Source of the DNA: Lycium barbarum
Taxonomy: Eukaryota; Streptophyta; Magnoliopsida; Solanales; Solanaceae
NCBI RefSeq assembly: GCF_019175385.1
Contig: NC_083338.1
Coordinates: forward strand, 64,016,884 to 64,080,883
Length of the DNA stretch: 64,000 nt
Direction: 5' to 3'
Shown: positions 23,331 through 35,474 of the stretch, piece after piece
Numbering within the stretch: position 1 is the stretch's first letter
How the letters are laid out: each line of letters starts with the position of its first letter
Notes under the pieces: generated by a model
Seen by the model: only the letters and a program-made list of their open reading frames with translations
The model's database searches: none
What the model was told of the DNA's origin: nothing
Position numbers and translations under genes: made by a program

Positions 23331-26300
23331 TTAAACTAGTCCTGCGCGCCCAATACTTCCTTAAATGTTCTTTTATTGAATTATGCCCTTCACATGCCTC
23401 TTTCGTTGGTCGATTCCCTTTAATTTATTTTAATGCATTCCAGATCTCTAAGTAACCGTTCCCGTAATATTTCCTCTTTCTGTTGCTTCTCGAGGTAAGA
23501 ATTCCACGTTGTTGTCCTTACTCTCCTCCTTATTTCGCAGTCGGTTGTTAGTTGTATTGCGAGCTCTTCTGCTGAAATGTTACTCTCTCTCTTGTCTGCA
23601 TACTGTTCAGTTGTACTATCACTGATTGATTCGGACTTGTATTCATGGTGCACTTAGTCATGACACAACTCTTTCTTCTCCTATAGTTACTCCCTTAAGA
23701 TGTATCGCTCACTTCACTTTACCTTTTAATCTTTAAATAAGATCTTATAACGCGCAGACGTCCCTCGTCAATTTATTAGACTTTAAAATCCTTGGAGTAT
23801 TTCATGCCTCTGGTAACCTGTAGACCTTTCGCAGACTCTATGAATAAAATGACATTTCCCAAAGTGTAACATTATTTTACTCCCATAATCTTGCATTGCT
23901 TTGCTGTTACAGTCCGTATTCTGCAATCTTCAGCATCATGTGTCACTTTTCGACTTTCTTTTTAAAAGTTTTTTACTGTCACTTTGCTTTATCACTTAAT
24001 CTAGATCTTTAGGGTTGGCTATCAAGTAGCGCTGGAGTTTCCCTCAGATAACAACTTTACATAGCCGCTCTGTAATCTTGCTATATAATTCTGAAAGAAT
24101 TTTTGATTTGACATATAAATTCACTGTCTTCTAGTAACCAGCTCGTTCTGATCATCTCGCTTAAACCGTTTCATAATTTCCCTTAACCCAACTTGTACAC
24201 TTTAGGCATATTATCTCGTGTCGTTTCCTTATTTTTAATTCAAACTCTTCTATTGCCTCTTTACTCAGATTTTGCTCTTAGTTTTTCTGTCAAACGTTAT
24301 GTTGCAATCATTACAAGAATATGCGAAGGTACTCAAATACCTTAGCGTCACATCACTAGTCTTTATGCTTTACTTTGCATTCTCCTCTTGTATCTTTCAA
24401 TCGGTATCGGGGCTCAACTATGGCCATGTCCTATTTACCCTCAGTACTAATTCTATCTCGGTAATTGGCTCAAACCATCTTACACCTTTCCTTAATGTAC
24501 CCAAAATATCACAACCGCATTGTTATTACTGAACCCTTACTCTTCTTATCAAGTACTCACTTGGTCTCATTCTTAGCATACAAATATTCGTAGGTTGCCT
24601 AACTACTCTTGTGCAACTTATATAAAACATATCCAATCTTATTCATAGCCTTTCCTTCTCCTGGTTCATTATGCTTTACATAACTCATCCGCACTAAAAC
24701 TCGCTCGTAGCCTATCATGTCGTACTCTTTTCCCTTTCTTTATTCACCACTTTGATTTTCTCATATCCTACTATAGGAGATTTTCTATCCCTTCCCTTTG
24801 CTACTTATAAGTCGCAATATCATTAGCGCACAACTCTATTACCAATCTTAGCCTCTAATCTAATATAGCATTGCTATCCTTTATAATATTTCTTAAGTTA
24901 CTTGTTACCATTCTCTTATCGTACTCTTTCTTTTTATAAGCACCCACTTTTTAATGTCATGTCATTCAAGATCTTTACAAATAATTCTCAGCACTGTCTT
25001 AAATACCATCCTGAATTCTAACCGTTTATTGCTGGCTTTCAGATCTTAGTAACTTGTTTCAGCAAGGGATTCCACTCGAAGTTTAAGTATCGATATCAAA
25101 TATATTGCAGTGTCAATCGTTTCCATCTTACACTTGCACTTCTCTCACCTACTTCCCCCCTTAAGGGTGTAGTTATACCATTATCTGTTTATATTCTGCT
25201 CTATGTCCCTATTTCCAATCTCAAATTCATTTGATCCCTTTTTTTCCAACTCACTTGGTATGCTGTACCATATCCATGTCTTCTCTTTATAATTTATGAC
25301 TTTGGTTATCCACGTACGAAACCTTAACGAAATCACGAAGCGACGAGAACCTTTTTATATATAGTATAAAATCTCATCTGACCATCTGTACTCGAGTAAT
25401 GCAACCCAGGTAGCAACTCATCCAAGGCCACATTCCACTTACTCCAATCAATAATTAATTAGTACTTATAGTAGTTCCAAATTCTCAATTAGGTAGCACT
25501 TATACTTCGATGATAAGTGTCCTAAGTTCTCTTGTAATATTATCTTTATCCCAACCTATGTCATCTGCTTCCTTTTAATAGATTTACCATACATTATTTG
25601 TTCCTCAGGCCTACAGTCCTTGTTCTTTAAGGATTCCACTATTTCCGAGGTGAAGTTATATACACGTAGCACTTCGTTATGCCTTACGCTCTTTTACCCT
25701 TGTTGTGTACCTAACACTGCCTTCTAACTTACTCAAAATATAATCAAGTTCGTCTTAATAAGGGTCTTATCTTATCACCTTGTCGTCGTACTACACCTTT
25801 AAGTTCGTAGCTATATATTTCCCTTTTTTTTAATACTCGTACTCAATTAATTATGTCTATCTTGGGTGCTTTCTTTAGTATTCCTTTCATTTCTCCAGTC
25901 TATGTCCATCTTTTATTCTGTGCACAAGGAATCTCATGCTACCCCTGTATCCTTCGGAAAACACTACTCCTGCATAATCCCTTTCTTTTTTTCAAAGTGT
26001 ATTCTGTTCATCCCTATTTGTTCTTACCATCCCAGTCATTTTCTAGCACTCATTCTACCTCGTTGCCCATTTTTCTGTAGTTTGGTCTTTCACAGTTCCG
26101 TCACTTATATTACTCGTTTACATGGCTATACATGTCATAACCCATCACTACACTGTTGTCCCGCTCGCTTTCTTCTTATTTCCTTCTTTCAATTAACTCC
26201 TTCTTTTCTTGTGCTCGCTTTCATTTTCGTTATCATATAATCTCTATTCTGAACTTTCTCTATAGAACTTTGTAAGTCTTTCTTATTCGTTCTATACCTT

Positions 26301-27405
26301 GCCTTTCCATTTCACATTTGCCTTTATACTTCAGTCGCATAGACCACGTCATATCTTTTAGTCACTTCCTCACTAGGCTTTACTCATTTTCATAACAATC
26401 CTTATTGTATTCACATAATATCCTGTTCGTAATCAATCCTATGGTGTAACACTTCTTAACCTTATTCACGATTCTTACTATGGCTTAATTACACTCTGTG
26501 GAGTAGACGTACTTAACCTTTTACCCTTTTTGATCAATCTTATCCTTAATACCTCACAAGCTGTCTTATCAATACATTCATATTCATCACAGTTCTTCCT
26601 CCTCCGTACTCTTGTCTCAATCATACTATTACTCCGTTTAACTATAAACTCGTCGTAATTTATCCCTGCTTATCAATCCAGTCGATACCTCAATATAACG
26701 CTCTATTAAGATTTTCCAGCCTTTTCTAAATCATCTCTTAGTATCACAAGCCCTTCCAAATTATCCTAGCATTTCTTTTTACCATATCGATATCGACCTC
26801 ATAATTATTATTACTTATCAATTCAACAGTTAACTTTATTTCTCAAAGTCAGCTGTACTCACCGCTTAGTCAAATCTTATCATTACTATTGACACGACCT
26901 TTCAAGAATATTACGAACTTATATCTCATTCTCCTTTTTATTTCTAGGAAAATTTTAGCAGAGTTTCCTCTGTATTTCTTACTATCTCAAAACCTGCACG
27001 CAGGAAATACCAACAATGTCTCACAGGGCCAACATATACATATATATTATATCATATCATAGCCGCACAGGGCTCCCCATATCAATAACAGTATATAAAT
27101 GATGAACTTACCTCGTATGTCCAACTCAAATTGTACCTATTACACTTTCCTGTTTATTTTCCCTTTCAATCTTTAATTGCAGGTTTCAATCATACCTGCA
27201 ACATTCACACTATATCTGACATATATTCTGCTTACCGTTACTGATTCCTTCAACTTCTTATGTGTGCACCTTATAACTGAACTTATCAACAACATATATA
27301 CATTCAATCCATTTTCTTACTATACTTACAATAACTTACCTTGATGATGGCCAGTTTGCCATTCTGTATATTCAAATTTTTGATAACGTAACCTCGATGA
27401 AATAT
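23331..27405 (-). other. Internal domain of element B, no recognisable coding
   Basis: About 4.1 kb, pyrimidine-rich on the plus strand and purine-rich in element sense, with stops in all frames. Stretches near 24121-24160 and 24950-26340 are clearly related to 31380-31420 and 31450-32830 in element A, so it is a family-specific sequence. The part between them (about 24210-24950) is absent from A. The end nearest A (about 26900-27020) matches the A segment at 33785-33905. No protein domain was recognised. Confidence 0.65.
27401..27405 (+). repeat. Left target-site duplication of element A (AATAT)
   Basis: AATAT directly precedes TGTCACTACCC, and the same pentamer follows the other end at 37654-37658. 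Confidence 0.85.
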
Positions 27406-27521
27406 TGTCACTACCCAACCCCGTAGGTCGTGACTAGTGCCCGAGCTGGACACCCATTTGTACCTATCAATATAATTGGACCGATACTATAGGTCCTCAA
27501 TCAATCACAACATAATGACAT

Positions 27522-27745
27522 ACGCAAGCCGACGAGGCTGCCACCACATATACTATTATTCTACGCAAGCCGACAATGCTGCCACTACATATCAGAATAT
27601 TACGCAAGCCGACAAGGCTGCCACTACGAAACGATGATATATACAAGCCGGCAAGGCCGCTACAACAGAACAATAATATATGCAAGCCGGCAAGGCTACC
27701 ACAACCAAACGATAATATATGTAAGCCGACAAGGCTGCTACAGCG
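27522..27745. repeat. Tandem array of AAGCC-GACAA-GGCTG hairpin units (3' LTR of A)
   Basis: Six units of about 38-45 bp each carry GCAAGCCGACAAGGCTGCC or a close variant, spaced by AT-rich filler. Each core folds as AGCC/GGCT around a five-base loop. The loop is GACGA, GACAA or GGCAA; the stem is largely conserved. Confidence 0.85.
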
Positions 27746-28247
27746 CTAGAACATCCATAATGACTATATTGGCACAACTGACCACATCTGAACACAACCC
27801 ACATACATGTCTACAGACCTCTAAGAGTTTCAACAGTGAAATATGACGGGACAGGGCCCCGTCGTACCCTTAGACAACATATACATAGATATTTATATAA
27901 AAAAAAATCTATACCAAAATCTGGGCTCCGGAACAATGGAGCTCTCCAAGATAGCAGAAAGGAAGTCCTAAGCTGGCGGCTCACCAAAGCGAGTATCTGT
28001 ACCTGCGGGCATGAAACGCAGCCCCCCGAAGAAAGGGGGTCAGTACGGAATATGTACTGAGTATGTAAAACATGAAATATAGTAAATAGGATCATACTGA
28101 GAAAAGAGTGTAGGACCCAGTGCAACAACCAGAAAACCATAAGACTTGCCTTTGAACATAAATCATATGTGTCAACATCATACTCACACCATTATAGGAC
28201 TTAATAACATGACTAGATAATTATATTGTACATAAGCATATATATAA

Positions 28248-28404
28248 CGTGTCCCGGCTCTCTAGTGAGGGGCTCGGTAAATAAAATCATCATATACATG
28301 TACATATAACGTGTCCCAGCCCTCTAGTGAGGGACTCGGTGAATAAAATGATCAAATGCCATCCTAGCTGCCATCCCCATATCATCATGTCATCATATCA
28401 TCAT

Positions 28405-28450
<46 letters not shown>

Positions 28451-28484
28451 TGTCCCGGCCCTCTTGTGAGGGACTCGGTGAATA
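28248..28484. repeat. Array of CCCTC-TAGT-GAGGG hairpin units (3' LTR of A)
   Basis: Three units have the form GTGTCCCGGCCCTCTAGTGA followed by GGGACTCGGT, separated by 60-110 bp of AT-rich sequence. The CCCTC/GAGGG stem has a four-base loop. The first unit has GCTCTC with GAGGGG and the third TTGT in place of TAGT. Confidence 0.8.
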
Positions 28485-30670
28485 ATGCAGTGGATCTGTG
28501 CACGAAAACATGTCCTGGCCCAGGACTCAATGAAGGATGTAACGGTAAGCACGAGCAGAGTGATAAGCAACCATATACATACAAATCATCTTTTGAGACT
28601 CAATAGATAAGTAAACTATCCAGTCCTCAAGTATCAGGATAACACTCATATTAAGTTCTTTTTAGTTGTCGTTAAGAACTATAACAAAGAACGTTTCAGG
28701 GATCATATACATGCATCCAATTAACATGAGATAGCTTTTGAAAGTCAAGGACACCTCTAGTTATGGAATTCTTTAAGAATAGAAACTCATATGCATCATA
28801 TATTAGTCAATCATATAATAGACTCGAGACAATAGCTCGACTATCCTGAAAGTTCTAACATCAAGAACAATAAAAGTCATGAGTCATGCTTGGAACTAGT
28901 TAGTAGAATTACCCCAAGTCTCATATTATATCTTACTTACATCTAGGACATGCCAAAAGAAAGAAGCGATAGGCTTTACATACCTGTTATAGGTTAACCG
29001 TAACCAAGTTCGCTTCGTCGCCCCTTTAGCCTATTTAATATAAAAGTAACGCTATCGTTAGTAAACTATACTTTCTAGCTTATAAATCTACAACCAATCA
29101 CTTATAGGAAGCATCCTTTAGTTCATCCTTTTTTTTTTTATTAGGATTTTGATTAGTTAAGAACTCAACGGAAATCGGGCAGCATTTCCCCTACATATCT
29201 TACTCCATCCAAACTCCAATTCAATCCCAAAACATTAACAAAATTATCAACAACATCACCAACATCAAACTAATGGCAAACAGCACGATAATCCGCTTTA
29301 CAATACCATGAAAATCAGCTCATAACTTCACTTCTTCACAATGTCAATTATGGCCTCAACTACTATCATGTCCTTTACTTTTGAGCTATAATAATCCATC
29401 AACTTACTCAAAAACAACATTAAGACATAGAACATACCTTATAACATTCAAATTAGACCACCCACAAGATTACTTCACTACATACAAATCTCTGAGTTTC
29501 TACCCGGAGGAAACCGACGTGGGCATGGACTTTATGTCGTTCTTCGTGTTTTGCTTCCATCATAGAACTTCATCTTCTTCTTTCTTCAAGGAAAAATATA
29601 TCTTCTCCCCAACATTAACATATTGATTCCATGAATATATATTCACATTGCTGCCATGAATTGATAGTATGGGAAAATAGATATTGCTAATACCAAGCTC
29701 AAGTGAATATCCAATTCCCCCAAATGTTAGGTTTTTGAACGTGTGCATATATATTTGAAGTAAAAATCTGGACGTGAATGAGATTATGGTGCTGCCAATA
29801 TTTCCTTATCACCATCTTTATCCCAACTAAAATTATGTCCACATCCTTGGAAAATTTCCTTTCGTGATTAACTAGTTGATGTTTTGAACTACTTATTTTG
29901 TTTCTTGGTTCTGAATTTTTGCACTCTTTGAAAAGCCTCATGTAATAAGAATTCCACCACTTTATATATTTCATAGTGGGGTCCATCTCCTTTATCTCTT
30001 TGATAGCTAATGACACCTCCTCCTTGCATGCAAAATGTAGGTATACGTAGGATTAGTCACCCATTGTCTCTTGATTTTCTGCCACGTAATTGCCTCAATT
30101 TAGTACTTGCCCACCTTGTCCTTTTAAGTAATTACTCTTTGACACTAAACCAACATATAATCACTTACCCGCATAATAAATTTCTTGATCTCAGTTCACT
30201 TTAATAACAATTATTTTTAATACACTTCATATACTTATTGCTATGATTATGTGACATAGCACTAGTCCATAGTCCCTTTTGGTACACATAAAATATTATT
30301 CTCAATCACCGTGGTCACACTTGTTAAGTCCTAAATTATTTCAGGACCTGAAACTCTTTGTACACCGAGCTCTCGATTTACATCCTTGAGTATGCTCGAA
30401 TTCTCCAGGCTAGGGTAAATTTGCTCATGTTGGACTATTAAATTTTTCTAGTCCAAAAATATGGGATATTATAGCTTGGACCATATTTCATTCAAATAAA
30501 TTTCAAACCTCGACGAAACTTATTTTCTTTGATTTGTTTAACTTCCAATATTTACAACACATATGTACCATCACTCTAACCACCTATGAGCTTGGGGGAT
30601 AACCTCATGTCCGTTACTAATGTCATTTAACTCACACGCTTTCCATCGTATGAGAACATGGGATGTAACA

Positions 30671-30704
30671 TCTTTCCCCCCTTTAGAACATTCGTCCTCG
30701 AATG
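30671..30704 (-). promoter_or_regulatory. Polypurine tract and pre-PPT hairpin of element A
   Basis: The hairpin CATTCGAGGACGAATG (30689-30704, minus sense) lies exactly 18 nt from the LTR edge. Between them is a purine tract (plus-strand complement TCTTTCCCCCCTTT). Confidence 0.85.
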
Positions 30705-33700
30705 TTAAACTAGTCCTGCATAAGCATACTGGTTATGGTGATCTTATATCGAATCAATTCTAGCTAGAACTCGTCTATCATGTTGTGCCTCTCCTTGCGT
30801 AATTTAATACTGTTCTCCACTTGACATCAATTAATATTGAATTTCCAAAGAAAGTGGTCATAATTTAGCTACTTCCATAATTGACTGCAACTTGCTACAT
30901 CCATCTTTGCTTGAATCTTAAGTCGAGTTTTTCTTGTTTTGGAGTCATCATTTTAATCCTCTGACATGCATTATCTATAATATTCCCTTTGAATCGTTGA
31001 AAACGGGTTTTCTCCATAGTAATAAATCTCGGTTGCAATACTTCCTTGACACCCCAGAAATGTCCTTTCAAGAAATATAAGTGAGTCATTCTCCTGATAC
31101 TTGAATATCCTTTGCCTCACTAAGATAAAAACCTTTTGCCCTTATTGTTACTTTTTCCCCTAGTCTTAATCGCCTAGTCGTTACCTCTACCATGTGAATC
31201 GTCTATTACTTAAATTAGCACCCTTTTTCTTGACTTTTGTCATAGTGTTCTTCGCCACAACATCATTGAGACCCATAGGTCATCTTACGCCTTAGCCCTC
31301 TTTTGTAATGTAGCTCATAACTAATCCTTCTGTCACAACCCAAACTTAAGGTGCCCGTCCTGTTGTTCGTTCTTCTTAAATTCACTGTCTTCTAGTAACC
31401 AGCTCGTTCTGATCGTTTTGCTTAATCCATCTTTTAACACTTCAGGCATGTAATGTCATGTCATTCAAGATTTTTACAGATGCTTCTCCGCACCATCTCA
31501 AATATCATCCTAACTTCTATCCATTCATTGCTGGCTTTTAGATCTTACTAACTTGTTTCAGCATGGGATCTCACTTGAAGTTTAAGTTTAAGTATTCACA
31601 CTAAACGTGTTGCAGTGTCAGTTGGTTTCATCTTACACTTGCATTGCTCTCATCCGCTTCCCCCCTTTTGGATGTACCTACATCATTATCTATTTATATT
31701 CTACTCTATGTCCCCGTTCCCAATTTCCAAATTCATATGATTCTTTTCCAACGTATTTAGTATGCTGCACCATATCCATGTCTTCCTCTATATCATCTAT
31801 AACTTAGATTACCCATGTATGAAACCCTAACACAATTACGAGGCGATGAGAACTCTCGATATATAGCACAAAATCTTATCTGATGGTTGGTACTCGAGTA
31901 ATGTAATCGGTGTAGCAATTTATCCGAAGCCACATTCCATTTATCCCGATCATTAATTAGCTAGTACATATAGTCGTTTCCGATTCTCCATTCGGTAGCA
32001 CTTATATTCTGATGATAAGTGTCCCAAGCTTTCTTATAATACTATCTTTATCCCAATGGATATCATCTGTTTCCTCTAGTAAACTCACAATGCATCAGTT
32101 GTTTCACAAATTCGCAATTCTTGTCCTTTAAGGATTTCACCATCTCTGAGGTGAAGTCACACACACGTAGTACTCCTTTATGCCTCGTGCTCTTTCATTC
32201 TTGTTGTATACCCAACGCTATCTTCTAACTTACTCAAAATCATGTCAAATTTGTCTTAATAGTGGTCTTGCCTTATCACCTTCTCGTCGTACTACACCTT
32301 AAGTTCGTAGCTATATATTTCCCTTTTATTATGTACTCATACTCAATTAATTACGTCTGTCTTGGGTGCTTCCTTTGGTATTCCTTTCATTTCTCCAGTC
32401 TATGTCCATCTTTTATTTTACGTACGAGGAATTTCATGCTACTCCTGTATCCTTCGGTAAACACTATTTCTACATAACCCCTTTCTCATTTTCAAAACAT
32501 ATTCTGTTCATCCCTACTTGTTCTTATCATACCGGTCCTTTCTGGCATTCATTCCGTCTCGTTGGTCATCTTCCTTTGGGTTGGTTTTTCACAATTCTGT
32601 CGCTTATATTACTCATTTTCTCAGCTATACACGTCGTAACACATCACTACACTGTAATCCCACTCGCTTTCTTCTTATCTTCTTCCTTCTCTTCCTGTGC
32701 TCGCTTTCACTTTCGTTACCACTTGACTTTTATTCTGAACTTTCCCTATAGAACTTTGTAAGTCTTTCTTATTCGTTCTACATTTTCTTTCCCGTTCCAC
32801 ACTAATCACATCGTATTCTTTAGTTACTTCCTTGCTAGGCTTTACTCATTCATTTCTATAGCAATCCTTATGGTATTCACATCACATCTTGTTCGTTGTT
32901 CATCCTATAACGTATCACTTCTTAACCTTATTTACGATTCTTACTATATTTTAATTGCACTCTGTGGACTAGGCGTACTTAACCCTTCACCCTTTCTGAT
33001 CAATCTTATCCTTATATCTCATAAGCTGTCTTATCAATACCTTCATAATTTGTCATAACTCTTCGTCGTCCGTATTTTTATCTCAATCATACTACTACTC
33101 CTTTTAGTTGTAACTCGTCGTAATTTATCCCTACTTATCGGTTCACTCGATACCTCAATAAAATGTTTTGTTAAGAGTTGCCACCTTTTTCTAAATCATC
33201 CCTTAGTATCACAAGCCCTTCCGAATCATCCTAGCATTTCACCAATAACACATGGAACACAGGATCCATGACAGCTCACAAGTTTGAGTTTTCCTTTCAC
33301 GGATTCCATCTCCAATTAGTTGATTAAAACTAATAAACTCAAAGAACACAAGAACACTGTCACTCCAAGGTTACGTCACCATGAAGCGTTCTCCGAAACC
33401 ACACAAGAAGGACTAGAATTCGACAAGCACCACGAGACTTCCATCGCTTAACTCACATAGTTTTCCCTCAGATTTTTTTTTTGGGTCATGAACGAACTAT
33501 TTAGTTCACAAACTACTTGTTGTATGCTTTGTACTCTTCCAATAAAGTGAAACTTAATTGCTAGACGTTTTTTCCCTTCAACATGAGCTTTTTCTAAGGC
33601 AAAATGTGGTTGGAAAATATTCTGGTCCGTCCAAATGAACTGCGAATTTGCTGCTCATATACGCTTCTTCAAAATAAAAATTTTCAAATAACAATGGTGC

Positions 33701-34397
33701 CTCTTACGGATGACATGGAGGGTATCTCTTAAAGCTTTAATCCAACATAATAAATTCTCCCTCTCGGTATCGACTTTCAAGACATATTATGAACTTATAT
33801 CTCATTCTCTCCTTTTTCTATTTCTGGGAAAATTTGGGCAGAGTTTCCCCTATACTTCTTACTATCTCAAAACCTGCACGCAGGAAATACCTACAATGCC
33901 TCACAGGGCCAACATATATACGCGTATATCATATCGTATCATAGCCACACAGGGCTCCCAACTTCGAGTAAAAGGTATAAAGGTGTCGGAACTTACCTCA
34001 CATATCGCACCTCGAGACGTACCTGATCCTTTAACGATCTGTTCTGTTATACTTTCCTATTCACCTTCTCTTTCATCCTCCAACTTTACATTTCAATCAT
34101 ATTTCAATGTTCTTACCTTATCCAACATGCCTCTTTCGCACCGTTACTTACCTGTGTACTTTGTAACTTCCAATATCATTGGTCGCTTTCTTCTGTCGAT
34201 GTCGTTCTTCAGCTGAAATCAAAGGTTAATAAAAGGAATTTCATCTCCTATGGCTGGGCTCTATCGCACGATCTTAGATATGAAAGAAAGGTAACATCCT
34301 AAATGTCCTGTAGCTTCTTGTTTATAGATGTGGTGCACAACACACCGATAAACAAGACTCTACTAGACACGGTCTGTAGACACTCCGAGGATGATCC
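30705..34397 (-). other. Internal domain of element A, no recognisable coding
   Basis: About 3.7 kb without recognisable gag or pol. The longest open frames (131 codons at 32366 and 168 codons at 33710, both plus strand, opposite to the element) resemble no known protein and have the low-complexity look of chance frames. Most of it is collinear with the internal domain of element B. About 33240-33780 is specific to A and unassigned. The segment 33835-33905 matches leader sequence of related elements. Confidence 0.6.
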
Positions 34398-34409
34398 GCT
34401 CTGATACCA
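34398..34409 (-). promoter_or_regulatory. Primer-binding site of element A
   Basis: GCTCTGATACCA is the complement of TGGTATCAGAGC, the initiator-Met tRNA 3'-end match. It lies four bases (CTTT on the plus strand) from the LTR edge at 34414, the same spacing as in element 4. Confidence 0.9.
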
Positions 34410-34530
34410 CTTTTGTCACGACCCAACCCCGTAGGCCGTGACTAGTGCCCGAGCTGGACACCCATTTGTACCTGTCAACATAATTGGACCAATACTATAG
34501 GTCCTCAATCAATCACAACATAATGACATA

Positions 34531-34752
34531 TGCAAGCCGACGAGGCTGCCACCATATATACTATTATTCTATGCAAGCCGACAAGGCAGCCACTACATAT
34601 CATAATATTACGCAAGCCGACAAGGCTGCCACTACGAAACGATGATATAAGCAAGCCGGCAAGGCTGCTACAACAGAACAATAATATATGCAAGCCGGCA
34701 AGGCTGCCACAACCAAAGGATAATATATGTAAGCCGGCAAGGCTGCTACAGC
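34531..34752. repeat. Tandem AAGCC-hairpin array (5' LTR of A)
   Basis: Six units correspond one to one with those at 27522-27745, with scattered substitutions. One core reads AAGGCAGCC in place of AAGGCTGCC. Confidence 0.85.
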
Positions 34753-35256
34753 ACTAGAACATCCATAATGACCATATTGGCACAACTGACCACATCTGAA
34801 CACGACCCACATACATGTCTACAGACCTCTAAGAGTTTCAACAGTGAAATATGACGGGACAGGGCCCCGTCGTACCCTTAGACAACATATACATAGATAT
34901 ATATCAAAAAAAAGATCTATACCAAAATCTGGGCTCCGGAACAACGAAGCTCTCCAAGATAGCAGAAAGGAAGTCCTAAGCTGACGTCTCACCAAAGCGA
35001 GTATCTGTACCTGCGGGCATGAAACGCATCCCCCCGAAGAAAGGGGGTCAGTACGGAATATGTACTGAGCATGTAAAGCATGAAATATAGTAAATAGGAT
35101 CATATTTAGACAAGAGTGTAGGACCAAGTGCAACAACCAGAAAACTATAAGACTTGCCTTTGAACATAAATCATATGTGTCAACATCATACTCACACCAT
35201 TATAGGACTTAATAACATGACTAGATAATTATATTGTACATAAGCATATATATAAT

Positions 35257-35474
35257 GTGTCCCGACCCTCTAGTGAGGGGCTCGGTAAATAAAATCATCA
35301 TATATATGTACATATAACGTGTCCCAGCCCTCTAGTGAGGGACTCGGTGAATAAAATGATCAAATGCCATCCTGGCTGCCATCCCCATATTATCATGTCA
35401 TCATATCATCATATACATATATATATATATATATATATCGTGTCCCGGCCCTCTAGTGAGGGACTCGGTGAATA
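35257..35474. repeat. GAGGG-hairpin array (5' LTR of A)
   Basis: Three CCCTCTAGTGAGGG units are followed by GGACTCGGT or GGCTCGGT, matching the array at 28248-28484. Confidence 0.8.

Larger units (their letters stand above)
27406..30670 (-). mobile_element. 3' LTR of element A (3265 bp)
   Basis: The plus strand begins TGTCACTACCC and ends GGATGTAACA. It is nearly collinear with 34414-37653. It contains six tandem AAGCC-hairpin units (27522-27745), a double stem-loop (about 28018-28060), three GAGGG-hairpin units (28248-28484) and a TA run. By eye it differs from the other LTR at about 5% of the first 200 positions, mostly transitions, and at fewer elsewhere. Confidence 0.85.

Noticed and set aside
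25853..26240. Overlapping plus-strand frames of 75-124 codons, rich in Ser, Phe and Leu
   Set aside because: A related frame exists at 32366-32761 in element A, but the reading differs in many places and no start or domain is conserved. Pyrimidine-rich DNA produces such hydrophobic chance frames.
27511..27760. Regularly spaced short repeats, possible CRISPR-like array
   Set aside because: Units vary in sequence and spacing, lie inside a plant retrotransposon LTR, and have no unique spacers. It is a tandem LTR repeat.
33710..34216. 168-codon plus-strand frame in the internal domain of element A
   Set aside because: It runs opposite to the element, starts in a segment found only in A, and has no recognisable domain. 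Its end overlaps conserved leader sequence of the family. It looks like a chance frame.
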